Shown piece after piece: positions 17,831-25,958 of a stretch of DNA of 64,000 nt (the first letter of the stretch is position 1; each line of letters starts with the position of its first letter). This DNA is from Hyalangium versicolor. Its GTDB lineage: Bacteria; Myxococcota; Myxococcia; Myxococcales; Myxococcaceae. The notes below the pieces were generated by a model that saw nothing but the letters and a program-made list of their open reading frames with translations, was not told where the DNA came from and did no database searches. A program made the position numbers and the translations under genes. The stretch covers positions 186,001 through 250,000 of the forward strand of contig NZ_JAHXBF010000020.1 in NCBI RefSeq assembly GCF_020103695.1, read 5' to 3'.

Positions 17831-18979
17831 ATGGAACTCATCAACAAGTCCCGTCTCCCCTTGGAAGTGACGACGTCCCTCGACAAGAGCGGCCGGGAGC
17901 ACCTCCTCCTGGTCGCGAAGGAGACCTATCGCTTCAGCAGCGACAGCGCGCCTGTGCGCGTGGAGCAGTCACGGCCCATCGCCTACACCGATATCTTCGT
18001 GGGTGAGCCGGGCGTGTCAGCGCCGCTCTACGAGTCGGACTTCGCGACGACCAAGCGGCGGTGCGACGTCATCGTGGACGCGACAGCCCACGCGCCCGAT
18101 GGCCGCCCCGTCAAGCAACTGGACGTCTCCGTCCGGGTCGGCTCGTTCGAGAAGCAGCTCCTCGTGGTGGGAGATCGGGTGTGGCAACAGGGGATCTTCC
18201 GCGTCACGTCCAGCGAGCCCCAGCCGTTCACCTCCATGCCGATCCACTATGGCCATGCGTTTGGGGGTAGCCCCCAGCACGGTGAGACGGGACAAAAGGA
18301 GACCTACCTCGCCAACCCTGTGGGGAGAGGTTACTGCTCGGATCCGCGCGCGGACATCGTCGGGCAGATGCCGCTGCCCAACACGGAGGATCCCGAGCGC
18401 CGCCTCACCTCGCCGAACTCACGTGCACGGCCCTTCGCGTTGGGCCCCATTGGCCGTCATTGGCATCCGCGGAGCGTCTGCGCGGGCACCTACGATGCGA
18501 GGTGGCGTGAATTCGCCTTTCCCCTCCTGCCCGAAGACTTCCATGAAGCCTTCTTCCAGGTCGCGCCTCCGGATCAACAGATCGACTTCATCCAGGGAGG
18601 CGAACCCGTGGTGCTGCGCCACCTGGTGCCCGGAGAGCCTCTCGTTACCTTCCAACTGCCGCGGCCCCAGCTCACGCTCAGGCTTCTCTACACCTCGCAC
18701 CGCGCCATTGAGCTGTCCCCCGTCGTCGATACCGTGTTCATCGAGCCTGAGGCAAAGCTCTTCACCCTGGTCTATCGCGCGACCCTTCCGCTGGCTCGCC
18801 GTGGCCTCTTCGATGTGGGCATGGTGGTGGCGGGCCCGGTGTGTAAGCGCTGGTGGCAGTCGAAGGTCTTCGGGACGGAGGACTGTGGCTGCGACGGCGA
18901 CAACGACAAGGACGAGGAGACCGAGCCTCAGCCTGGGGCACCCGCCTTCCTGACGGCCGGCCAGGGGCTCGAGCCATGA
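17831..18979 (+). CDS. DUF2169 domain protein, probable T6SS effector adaptor
   Basis: 382 residues. The opening MELINKSRLPLEVTTSLDKSG and the PIHYGHAFGG, NPVGRGYCSD and IGRHWHPRSVCAGTYDARWRE segments are typical of DUF2169. In Agrobacterium a DUF2169 protein serves as adaptor for a PAAR/DUF4150-linked DNase effector, so here it probably loads the nuclease encoded two genes downstream onto VgrG. The C-terminus ends in a Cys/Asp-rich tail (CGCDGDNDKDEE). The stop codon overlaps the next start by four bases (ATGA at 18976-18979), showing tight coupling with the ketosynthase-like gene. Confidence 0.85.
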   Translation: MELINKSRLPLEVTTSLDKSGREHLLLVAKETYRFSSDSAPVRVEQSRPIAYTDIFVGEPGVSAPLYESDFATTKRRCDVIVDATAHAPDGRPVKQLDVSVRVGSFEKQLLVVGDRVWQQGIFRVTSSEPQPFTSMPIHYGHAFGGSPQHGETGQKETYLANPVGRGYCSDPRADIVGQMPLPNTEDPERRLTSPNSRARPFALGPIGRHWHPRSVCAGTYDARWREFAFPLLPEDFHEAFFQVAPPDQQIDFIQGGEPVVLRHLVPGEPLVTFQLPRPQLTLRLLYTSHRAIELSPVVDTVFIEPEAKLFTLVYRATLPLARRGLFDVGMVVAGPVCKRWWQSKVFGTEDCGCDGDNDKDEETEPQPGAPAFLTAGQGLEP

Positions 18980-19995
18980 GAACTCCGCTTCGCATCGTCT
19001 CCTCTGGGATGTGCTGTGCGGTCGGCGGCTCGGCCCGTGCCGCGCGTGCGGCGATCCGCGCCGGGCTCAACCGCTTCGTCGAATCGGAGTTCATCGACGC
19101 GCTGGCCGAGCCGCTCATCGTCTCACGCATGCCGCTCGATCGAATCTGGGGCCCTCGCCGCATCGCGATGATGTTCGAGGCCGCCCTGACTGACTGCATC
19201 GCGGGCACACCCGATTTCAACCCCAGGGCTACGGCACTCCTGGTGCTGGTCGCGGAGTCGGGGCGGCCTGGCTATTACGGGACATGGGAGAGGGCCTGCC
19301 TGGCCTCCTACGAGAAGCTCGCGGGGGCGAGTCCTCCGGCTGAAGCCCAGGTTCTGGCTCTGGGCCGGGCGGGAATCGTGAGTGCCTTGCGCCAGGCCCA
19401 TGAGCTGCTCTCGCGGCGGCGGGCCCGCCAGGTCCTGATCGCGGGCGTGGACAGCTACCTCAATGCCGAGACCATCACGCACCTCCTCCGGAGGGAGCGG
19501 CTCATGACCGAGGAGGTCAGCGAAGGCTTCATTCCGGGGGAAGGCGCCGGGGCCCTGCTCGTGGAACTCGGCTCACGCCGGGAGAGAGGGTTTCATGTGT
19601 TGGGAACAGGAGAGGCCGAGGAGACGGCGACCATCGACAACGATGAGCCCGTGCGCGCGCTGGGCCTCTCGCGTGCGCTGCGCGAGGCGCTCGGCGCGAG
19701 CGGGTACCAACTGAACGAACTCCACTTCCGCATGACGGACATCAGCGGTGAGCCCCTCTCCTTCCAGGAGGCGGCCATGGCTGACACACGCCTGCTCGAT
19801 CACCGCAAGGGGCGCTTTCCTCTCCTGCACCTGGCGGACTGTATTGGAGAGACGGGTGCGGCGATTGGTCCCCTGTCCCTCGCATACCTCGCCGATGCCA
19901 TGGCGCGTGGCTACGTGCCAGGCACCCGGGCCGTCCTCCACTGCGCCAATGACAGTGGGAAGCGCGCTGCAGTGGTCGTGGAACACCTGGATTGA
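18976..19995 (+). CDS. Ketosynthase-fold protein lacking catalytic residues, T6SS-linked
   Basis: 339 residues from ATG 18976. The thiolase/beta-ketoacyl synthase fold is recognisable from EGFIPGEGAGALLVE, VLIAGVDSYLNAETI and the glycine-rich IGETGAAIG near the end. Aligned by eye with FabF, the nucleophile Cys falls on Gly (LGRAGIV), the first His (AHGTSTP in FabF) falls on Asp (TDISGEP), and the second His (TGHLLGAAG in FabF) falls on Glu (IGETGAAIG). It should therefore be catalytically dead as a synthase. Translational coupling to DUF2169 and its place before the DUF4150 effector suggest a structural or chaperone role in effector delivery. Such KS-like genes do recur beside DUF2169 in T6SS loci. 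Confidence 0.8.
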   Translation: MRTPLRIVSSGMCCAVGGSARAARAAIRAGLNRFVESEFIDALAEPLIVSRMPLDRIWGPRRIAMMFEAALTDCIAGTPDFNPRATALLVLVAESGRPGYYGTWERACLASYEKLAGASPPAEAQVLALGRAGIVSALRQAHELLSRRRARQVLIAGVDSYLNAETITHLLRRERLMTEEVSEGFIPGEGAGALLVELGSRRERGFHVLGTGEAEETATIDNDEPVRALGLSRALREALGASGYQLNELHFRMTDISGEPLSFQEAAMADTRLLDHRKGRFPLLHLADCIGETGAAIGPLSLAYLADAMARGYVPGTRAVLHCANDSGKRAAVVVEHLD

Positions 19996-20028
19996 TGACG
20001 AAGGCCCTGTCGTGCACCTCGGAGAGCC

Positions 20029-21627
20029 ATGCAAACCCACGTATATGCCAATGGTCGAGAGATCTGCAGCAAGGCCGCTGACGGCAAGTCTACCGCGGCC
20101 TTCCCTGACGTGTGCTGGAGCCCGCCAGCACCGCCCGCGGGCCCCATCCAGCTGCCGTACCCGAACACGGCCTTCGCGAGTGATCTCGAGAACGGGACGA
20201 GCACTGTCTTCATCTGTGGTGCCATCGTCGCGCGCAAGGACGAGAGCTATCTCTCCACCAGCACGGGAGACGAGCCCGCCACGGATCAGTTTCCCATGGG
20301 CATCAGCACAGGCGTCCTCCAGGGCAAGGCCTACTTCACGAGCTGGTCGATGAACGTGATGGTGGAGGGCGTGAACGTCGCGCGCCACCAGGACTTGATG
20401 ACGCACAACCATGCCAGCCCCGGCGGCAATACCCCCGCCAAGGTCTACTTCGATGATGCCGCCAAGAGCGTGACGCAGAAATGCAAGTCGGAGTTGGACA
20501 AGATCGACAAGGAATGCGGCGAAGAGCCCAAACACAACGAGCCGACGGTAGGCAAGACCAAGAAGAGCGCGCTCAAGAAACTGGCCGAGCGCCTCAAAAG
20601 CATCAAAGGCAAGGGCGAGCGCAAGGCGGCCGATGACAACAATTGGATGGATCACTGTGACGGGCTCTGGGTCAAGCCGGCCACCCTCTACAGCAAGCAG
20701 ATCTCGGAGTTCGCGCAGCAGATCGAGAAGATCCAGGGAGATCTGCTGTCCGAGGTCAGCAAAGTCGTCAAGCCGCTCGTCGAGCAGCTGGAGCAATCCG
20801 TGCTCGATGGGATCAAGGAAGCAGCCAAGGATCGGGCTACCAAGCTCGGCCTGCGCTCCGCCGCCCGCTGGGGCGCGGGACTTGGAGGTGCGGCCGTCGG
20901 AGGTGTCGGTGCCATCGTGACCGAAGCGGTCGCGACGGCCTGGAATGTCTACGACATGGCATCGACAGGCTACGAGGGATACAAACTGGGAAAAGACGCC
21001 CTGGCCAAGCTCGATACCATCAAGGAGACGATGGGTGACTTCGACAACGCGCTCGGCGATCTGAAGGGGGCTCTGGACAAGGCCAAGAGCAACCCCCAGG
21101 CGGCCATGGCGCAGGCCATGAGCGCATTGGCGCGTCTCAATCCTTGCACACGCGCTCGCAGGTGCATCCTCGTTCCTTACAAGAATACCTTCACGCTCAC
21201 GAGCCTGGGAGGCCATGGTTGTTGTCCAGGGCAGACAGGCCATCACGTGCTGCCCCATGAGATGACCAAGGATGGCAACTGCCCCGGGTACAGCAAGCGC
21301 GAGGCCCCGACGCTCTGCGTGGAAGGCGTGAACAATAGCCATGGCAGCCATGGCAAGATTCACGACGTGCTGGTCGACAAGGTCAAGGATCACCGCAAGG
21401 CATTTCTCGGGGGCGGTGACACCATGACGTATACCCAGGCCAGAAACATGGGAGTCGAGAGCATCAGCAAGACCTTTGGCCTCCCTGGCGAGAAATGCGA
21501 CGAGAACTGCCTGAAGGCTCAGCTTGATGCCTATTACGAGAAGAAGTGTACAAAGCCGCTTCCCGCGGTGGCGGGCAAGGCCATACCCGCCGAGGAGGAG
21601 GCCGCGGACGATGCCTCCATGATCTAG
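20029..21627 (+). CDS. DUF4150 (PAAR-like) T6SS effector with Tox-GHH2-type nuclease domain
   Basis: 532 residues. Residues about 1-130 are a DUF4150 PAAR-like tip (VYANGREICSKAADGKS, PDVCWSPPAPPAGP, PYPNTAFASDLENGT, HNHASPGGNTPAKVYFDD), which caps the VgrG spike. A charged helical region and a Gly/Ala-rich amphipathic stretch (about 280-305) link to the C-terminal domain. From about 375 there is a Cys/His-rich endonuclease VII/HNH-type domain with GHHVLPHEM (His405, His406) and NNSHGSHGKIH (His438-445), matching the Tox-GHH2 class. It should be a DNase delivered into rival cells. GGAGAG precedes the start. Base composition is visibly less GC-rich toward the 3' end, consistent with a swapped toxin module. 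Confidence 0.85.
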   Translation: MQTHVYANGREICSKAADGKSTAAFPDVCWSPPAPPAGPIQLPYPNTAFASDLENGTSTVFICGAIVARKDESYLSTSTGDEPATDQFPMGISTGVLQGKAYFTSWSMNVMVEGVNVARHQDLMTHNHASPGGNTPAKVYFDDAAKSVTQKCKSELDKIDKECGEEPKHNEPTVGKTKKSALKKLAERLKSIKGKGERKAADDNNWMDHCDGLWVKPATLYSKQISEFAQQIEKIQGDLLSEVSKVVKPLVEQLEQSVLDGIKEAAKDRATKLGLRSAARWGAGLGGAAVGGVGAIVTEAVATAWNVYDMASTGYEGYKLGKDALAKLDTIKETMGDFDNALGDLKGALDKAKSNPQAAMAQAMSALARLNPCTRARRCILVPYKNTFTLTSLGGHGCCPGQTGHHVLPHEMTKDGNCPGYSKREAPTLCVEGVNNSHGSHGKIHDVLVDKVKDHRKAFLGGGDTMTYTQARNMGVESISKTFGLPGEKCDENCLKAQLDAYYEKKCTKPLPAVAGKAIPAEEEAADDASMI

Positions 21628-21698
21628 GGGCGGGAGTGCTCGCTCGTGAGACGGAAGTCTCGCTTGCCTGGCCCAGGCATCTTGAGGAGAATGCAGCC

Positions 21699-22694
21699 AT
21701 GCTGATCAGCAAAGATGATTACGAGCGATGCCTCCGTGGCTTCACCGTGACCGACTGTGCCGTCCGCAGCCGAAGCATCTTCTATCTCGTGGCTGTGTCG
21801 GAAGACCCCTCGGGAGATGAGCCGATCGCGGATGCCGAGCGCAGCACCCGCGTGCTCACCTGCGCCCTGGAGAGTGCTCCTGAGAAGCGCTGGGGGCTCA
21901 TGTCGTACAAAGGAATGGACCGTCTGCGGGCGGGGGTCGCGCTGACGCCGAAAGAGCAATTCGTCGGTGTCGACAAAGATGCCCAAGTGGTGGTCTTTGG
22001 CAGCGGTGCCAAGGAAATCGAGAAAGAGGTCCCTGGCGGGCGGCAAGGGCCGGTGCGCGGCGGAGTTCGCAAGACACGGACTCTCAATGGGCTTCTCCAT
22101 GTCTCCACGGGGTACCGCGGACTCGGCCGCCGTGACGGGCGCAATCAGTGGACATCCCTCTGTTCCTCGCTCACGTTTGAACCCGATCCCAATGAGGGCT
22201 CGGGGCCATACGGTTTCGAGGACTTTGACGCTTTCAATGCCCATGACTACTACTGCGTCGGTGGCAAGGGGGACGTCTGGCACTTCGATGGGGAGAAGTG
22301 GGATCAGATCGAATTCCCGAGCAACATGGTGCTGGAGACGGTCTGCTGCGCGGGAGATGGATGGGTCTACATCAGCGGAATTGGCGGGTATGTGTGGAAG
22401 GGCCGCCGGGACGAGTGGCAACTCATCCATGAAGACCGGATGGTGCTGCCCTTCAAGGACATGGTCTGGTTCAAGGACCGGGTCTACTGCACTTCCGATT
22501 ATGGCCTCTGGGAGATCGCCGGGGACAAGGTGCGGGAGAGCCCGATTCCGCCGGAGATCAAGATCTGCTCTGGCAACCTGTCGACCGCGGATGGGGTGAT
22601 GCTGCTCGCGGGTGTGTTTGGAGCTTCGTACTACGACGGCAGTGACTGGAAGAACATCTTCAACACGGCGGCGTTCTCACCTACGACGCTGTAG
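21699..22694 (+). CDS. Probable immunity protein for the Tox-GHH2 effector
   Basis: 331 residues from ATG 21699 (MLISKDDYERCLRGF), chosen because GAGGAG sits 9 bp upstream. No signal peptide, so it is cytoplasmic, as expected for immunity to a DNase. The sequence has irregular repeats of a beta-propeller look (YYCVGGKGDVWHFDGEKWDQI, GWVYISGIGGYVWKGRRDEWQLI, DRVYCTSDYGLWEIAGDKV), each with an aromatic-rich strand pair. It follows the toxin gene by 71 bp as the last gene of the cassette and shares its lower GC content. Assignment as immunity rests on position; the propeller could instead be a regulator or a second effector partner. Confidence 0.65.
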   Translation: MLISKDDYERCLRGFTVTDCAVRSRSIFYLVAVSEDPSGDEPIADAERSTRVLTCALESAPEKRWGLMSYKGMDRLRAGVALTPKEQFVGVDKDAQVVVFGSGAKEIEKEVPGGRQGPVRGGVRKTRTLNGLLHVSTGYRGLGRRDGRNQWTSLCSSLTFEPDPNEGSGPYGFEDFDAFNAHDYYCVGGKGDVWHFDGEKWDQIEFPSNMVLETVCCAGDGWVYISGIGGYVWKGRRDEWQLIHEDRMVLPFKDMVWFKDRVYCTSDYGLWEIAGDKVRESPIPPEIKICSGNLSTADGVMLLAGVFGASYYDGSDWKNIFNTAAFSPTTL

Positions 22695-22707
22695 ACGCGA
22701 GTCCCTG

Positions 22708-25110
22708 TCAGGGTTCGGTCCTCGTTTCTCGCAGCACGGTGAGCACCGGTCGCGAGTGCTCCAGCGTCGGCGCGAAGAGCGAGGGCTGGCCGGGATCTGC
22801 GAACACCGTGGCGAAGTCCTCGGGCGTCAACGCACGGACCAGCCGTGCAGCGAATGTGTCTCGCAGCAGGCGGACGTAGTACTCGACGTCGTAGTCCCGG
22901 GGATCGCTCGCCGGATCGACGTTGGCCTCAGTCTCCGGATCGGGCAGCAGCCCCGAGCGTCCTCCTGTCGCTCGATAGACGCGCACGTGCTCTCCGGGAG
23001 CCCACTTCGTCCGGCCGCTCGCCAGTGCCGCCTCGTAGGGCAGCTCGCGACGGCGCCCTCGTGCGGCCAGGTACTGCTCCGGCGGCTTCGTCAGCCGGAC
23101 CTGGGAGGACACCTCCGCGGTCGGCAGCGCGCGCCGACGCAGCGCCATCACCGTGTCCACATAGGTCTTCTGCACGCCCGGGATGTCTCCCGCCAGGAGG
23201 CAGCGCAGCGCCCGACGCAGGAAGTTCTCGCCGAAGGGCTCGGCCCGGCTGGAGCGGAACGCCACCCCGCGCAGCACGAGTGGCCCCTCGTAAGGCTGGA
23301 GCGCGTAGTTCTTCGGTTCGTGCGAGAGCATCGCCGCGTAGCGCCCGTCGAACTCCAGGTGCACTCGCGGGGGCAGCAGGGCCGCAACTTCGGAGACCAC
23401 CCGGCGCTCATCGGCCTCGGGCCAGTCGTCCGGCACGGAGAAGTACACGCCATCCGTGTCGGCCTCCAGCAGCGTCACGCCTCGCTGGGCCAGCTCGCGG
23501 CACATCAGCCCCAGCACCTCGCGCCCACGCCGCGTCACCTCGTTGGCGGCGTGCACATCCGCGAAGCGCGTCAGCCCCACCGCTCCCAGGTAGCCATAGG
23601 CCGAGTTGATGACGATCTTCATCGCTGCGGAGAGCGCCTCGTTCGTGTAGCGCTCCGGCGAGCCCGGCGGAGCGCTCTTGGCACGAGCCTTGGCCTCCAG
23701 CCGCTGGTCCACTAGGCGATCCACCAGCGCCAACATCGCGCCGAGCCGATCGCGCTTCGGCCCGATCCGGTACTGGCGCATCAGCGAGGGATACAGGCTC
23801 GCGACGTCCGCCTTCACGATGTGCCGGGCCACTCCGGTGGCGAACAGGTGCAGCGCCGCGCCGCTGTGGGACGTGCCATCCCCGGGCTCGTGGGCGGGTA
23901 GGGCGGCTCCCGAGCGCAGGTAGGCCCGGACCAGGAGGGGATCGAGCACTCCCGTGGCAGGCCCCGCATCCGCCAGACGCTCGTACCGGCGGGGCGCCAT
24001 CCTCGCGAGTGCGAAGGCAGCTCCCCCCAGCAGCCGCGCCAGTCCACCAGCCTCTGTCACGTCCTCGCTGGCGTAGCGCCGGACTCGCTCGGGATCCCGG
24101 AGGAAGACCTCGTGGACTCGCGCGCCGGGGATGAGCTCGCGCGCCGGGCCCGAGAGTCCGAAGTGCCGCGCCACCACCTTGAGCCCGTGGCCCGGCAAGT
24201 CCCGCGACGAGAAGTCGTGCCGCAGCACCGCGTCCAGCGTGTCGATCAGCTCTCGCCCGGGCATCGTGTATCGAGCGCGGCGGGAGGCGTCGGGCTTGCG
24301 CCCCGGCGAGCCTCGGTCGAGCGCAGCACCTCGGGCGGCAGGGCGCTCCCGCAGGCCGGGGGCTCCGGCGCGTCCCAGCGCCAGCGGCACCTGGAGTTCC
24401 CGTGCACGGCGGGCGAGGAACGGAAGGTCGAAGCCGTGCAGGTTGTGGTTCTCGATCACATCCGGGTCGAAGGCTCGCACCCGCTCGACCAGCCGGCGCA
24501 GCAGGTCCGCCTCGGCCGCGTCACCGTCGCCGGAGGCCTCGAGGGTCTCGGTCCTGCCCTGGGGATCTCTCAGCGCCACGAGGAAGATCCGATCCCGGGC
24601 CGGATCGAGCCCGGTGGTCTCCAGATCGAACTGCATGCGGTGCAGATGGTCGAAGCCCAGCTCGCGGAAGTACGTGCGTCCGGTGGCAATCAGGTACTGC
24701 TCCTCCGGGGGCAGGGTGAGCACCGAGTCGTTCCCCAGATCCCGCAAGTGCCCAAGCGGACGGCCCAGGCGCCGCGATGCTCCCTGGAGCACCGCCGAGG
24801 CCAGTGCCCGCCCATCGTCCGCGCGGACCAGGTACCGCAGGGCACCAGGGCCCTCGAGCTCCTGATAGCTCACGCGCTGCGGCGCTGGCCCCTCGCTCTC
24901 GGGCTGGAGCCTCTCGCCCAGGTGCGCCAGGTCCTCCAGCGAGGACAGCAGCACCCAGGGGCGGAAGCGCACGTCCTCGCGCACCAACTCGCCACTACCG
25001 GGGAGCCGCCGCCAGACGAATGCACGGCCATCGGGCTCTGCCCACACCGAGACGATGCCCGGCGTGGGGTCCCAGCCCCAGAGCCACTCGTCTTCCCGCG
25101 TGTGGGTCAT
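22708..25110 (-). CDS. polB: Family B DNA polymerase (Pol II-like) with 3'-5' exonuclease
   Basis: 800 residues from ATG 25110, chosen over upstream ATGs because GGGGAG lies 6 bp before it. Exonuclease motifs: QFDLETTGLDP (Exo I, Asp/Glu), DVIENHNLHGFDLPFL (Exo II), RRYASEDVTEA (Exo III). Polymerase motifs: KADVASLYPSLMRQY (A), KIVINSAYGYLG (B), EADTDGVYFS (C, DTD), plus KNYAL. All catalytic carboxylates are present, so both activities are expected. It probably takes part in lesion bypass or replication restart as E. coli Pol II does. It is divergent from the WYL regulator with a 94-bp shared promoter region and convergent with the T6SS cassette. Confidence 0.92.
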   Translation of the reverse strand: MTHTREDEWLWGWDPTPGIVSVWAEPDGRAFVWRRLPGSGELVREDVRFRPWVLLSSLEDLAHLGERLQPESEGPAPQRVSYQELEGPGALRYLVRADDGRALASAVLQGASRRLGRPLGHLRDLGNDSVLTLPPEEQYLIATGRTYFRELGFDHLHRMQFDLETTGLDPARDRIFLVALRDPQGRTETLEASGDGDAAEADLLRRLVERVRAFDPDVIENHNLHGFDLPFLARRARELQVPLALGRAGAPGLRERPAARGAALDRGSPGRKPDASRRARYTMPGRELIDTLDAVLRHDFSSRDLPGHGLKVVARHFGLSGPARELIPGARVHEVFLRDPERVRRYASEDVTEAGGLARLLGGAAFALARMAPRRYERLADAGPATGVLDPLLVRAYLRSGAALPAHEPGDGTSHSGAALHLFATGVARHIVKADVASLYPSLMRQYRIGPKRDRLGAMLALVDRLVDQRLEAKARAKSAPPGSPERYTNEALSAAMKIVINSAYGYLGAVGLTRFADVHAANEVTRRGREVLGLMCRELAQRGVTLLEADTDGVYFSVPDDWPEADERRVVSEVAALLPPRVHLEFDGRYAAMLSHEPKNYALQPYEGPLVLRGVAFRSSRAEPFGENFLRRALRCLLAGDIPGVQKTYVDTVMALRRRALPTAEVSSQVRLTKPPEQYLAARGRRRELPYEAALASGRTKWAPGEHVRVYRATGGRSGLLPDPETEANVDPASDPRDYDVEYYVRLLRDTFAARLVRALTPEDFATVFADPGQPSLFAPTLEHSRPVLTVLRETRTEP

Positions 25111-25176
25111 CGCGTCTCCCCACGGCCTGCCTATCACCGACGCGTCCGCCATGAGGGCGATCTTGCCGTCCACCCC

Positions 25177-25202
25177 TGTCAGCACTATGTCAGGTATTGA
25201 CA
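25177..25202. promoter_or_regulatory. Putative operator at the WYL regulator start
   Basis: TGTCA (25188-25192) and TGACA (25198-25202) form a perfect inverted repeat with a 5-bp spacer, ending two bases before the regulator ATG. Another TGTCA at 25177-25181 stands 11 bp upstream, one helical turn away. The placement over the start region of the regulator and close to the polB leader suggests autoregulation and shared control. Seen directly; the function is inferred. Confidence 0.45.
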
Positions 25203-25204
25203 CC

Positions 25205-25849
25205 ATGCAGCGGACCGAGCGCCTCTTTGCACTGGCGGAGTACCTCCGAGGGCGCCGCACTGGCGTCACCGCCGAGGCCCTCGCCGAGCGCTTCGGGGTG
25301 ACGGTGCGGACCATCTACCGCGACCTGGACGCCCTGCGAGCCGCCGCGCTCCCCCTGGGCGCCGAGCGCGGGCCCGGCGGCGGCTATGCGCTGGATCGCA
25401 GCTACAGCCTGCCGCCCGTGAACTTCACGGCCCGTGAGGCGGCGCTCCTGGTGGCCCTCGGGCGCTTCGCCAGCGACATGCGCCTGCTGCCCTTCACGGA
25501 CACCCTGGAGTCCGCTCTGGACAAGGTGCGCGCCGCGCTCTCCACCTCCGCCCAGCGTGAGCTGCTCTCGCGCTTGAAGGAGCTGACCTTCCTGGGAGTG
25601 CCCTCCCTGCCGTGCAAGAAGCCTGTCCGCGAGGCGCTCGAGCGCGCCTGGTTCGAACAGCAACCGTTGCGCATCACCTACGTGGACGGCAACTTCATCG
25701 AGACGACCCGGGATGTGCGCATCCTGTCCGTGATCATGGACCGGCATGAGACTCGGATCGATGCCCTGGACATCGCCAAGGGCGAGCGCCGCCAGTTCCG
25801 GCTGGACCGCATCGAGCGCGCCGAGGTGTTGCGCGCCGACAGTCCCTGA
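25205..25849 (+). CDS. HTH-WYL (YafY/DeoR-like) transcriptional regulator
   Basis: 214 residues. N-terminal winged helix (about 1-58: RTERLFALAEYLRGRRTGVTAEALAERFGVTVRTIYRDLDAL) followed by a GGGYAL wing, a helical middle and a shortened WYL-type ligand domain (about 145-210: LRITYVDGNFIETTRDVRIL, DALDIAKGERRQFRLDRIERAEVL). WYL proteins respond to nucleic-acid-derived or other ligands. It is divergent from polB, which it may control. ATG 25205 is the conserved family start but has no Shine-Dalgarno; a leaderless transcript or a start at 25187 is possible. The palindrome 25188-25202 lies at its start. Confidence 0.88.
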   Translation: MQRTERLFALAEYLRGRRTGVTAEALAERFGVTVRTIYRDLDALRAAALPLGAERGPGGGYALDRSYSLPPVNFTAREAALLVALGRFASDMRLLPFTDTLESALDKVRAALSTSAQRELLSRLKELTFLGVPSLPCKKPVREALERAWFEQQPLRITYVDGNFIETTRDVRILSVIMDRHETRIDALDIAKGERRQFRLDRIERAEVLRADSP

Positions 25850-25958
25850 CCGCTCTGTCGCCCAGAGGGCGGACGGGGGCGGAAAACCCGGCTGTCCCCG
25901 TGCAGGCCGCACGGAAGTTCATTCACTTCAGAGCCCAGCCAGGGCTATAGAGGGCGCA

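Noticed and set aside
19573..21393. Minus-strand 606-codon frame opposite the KS-like and DUF4150 genes
   Set aside because: No motif, and both plus-strand genes are convincing families with ribosome sites.
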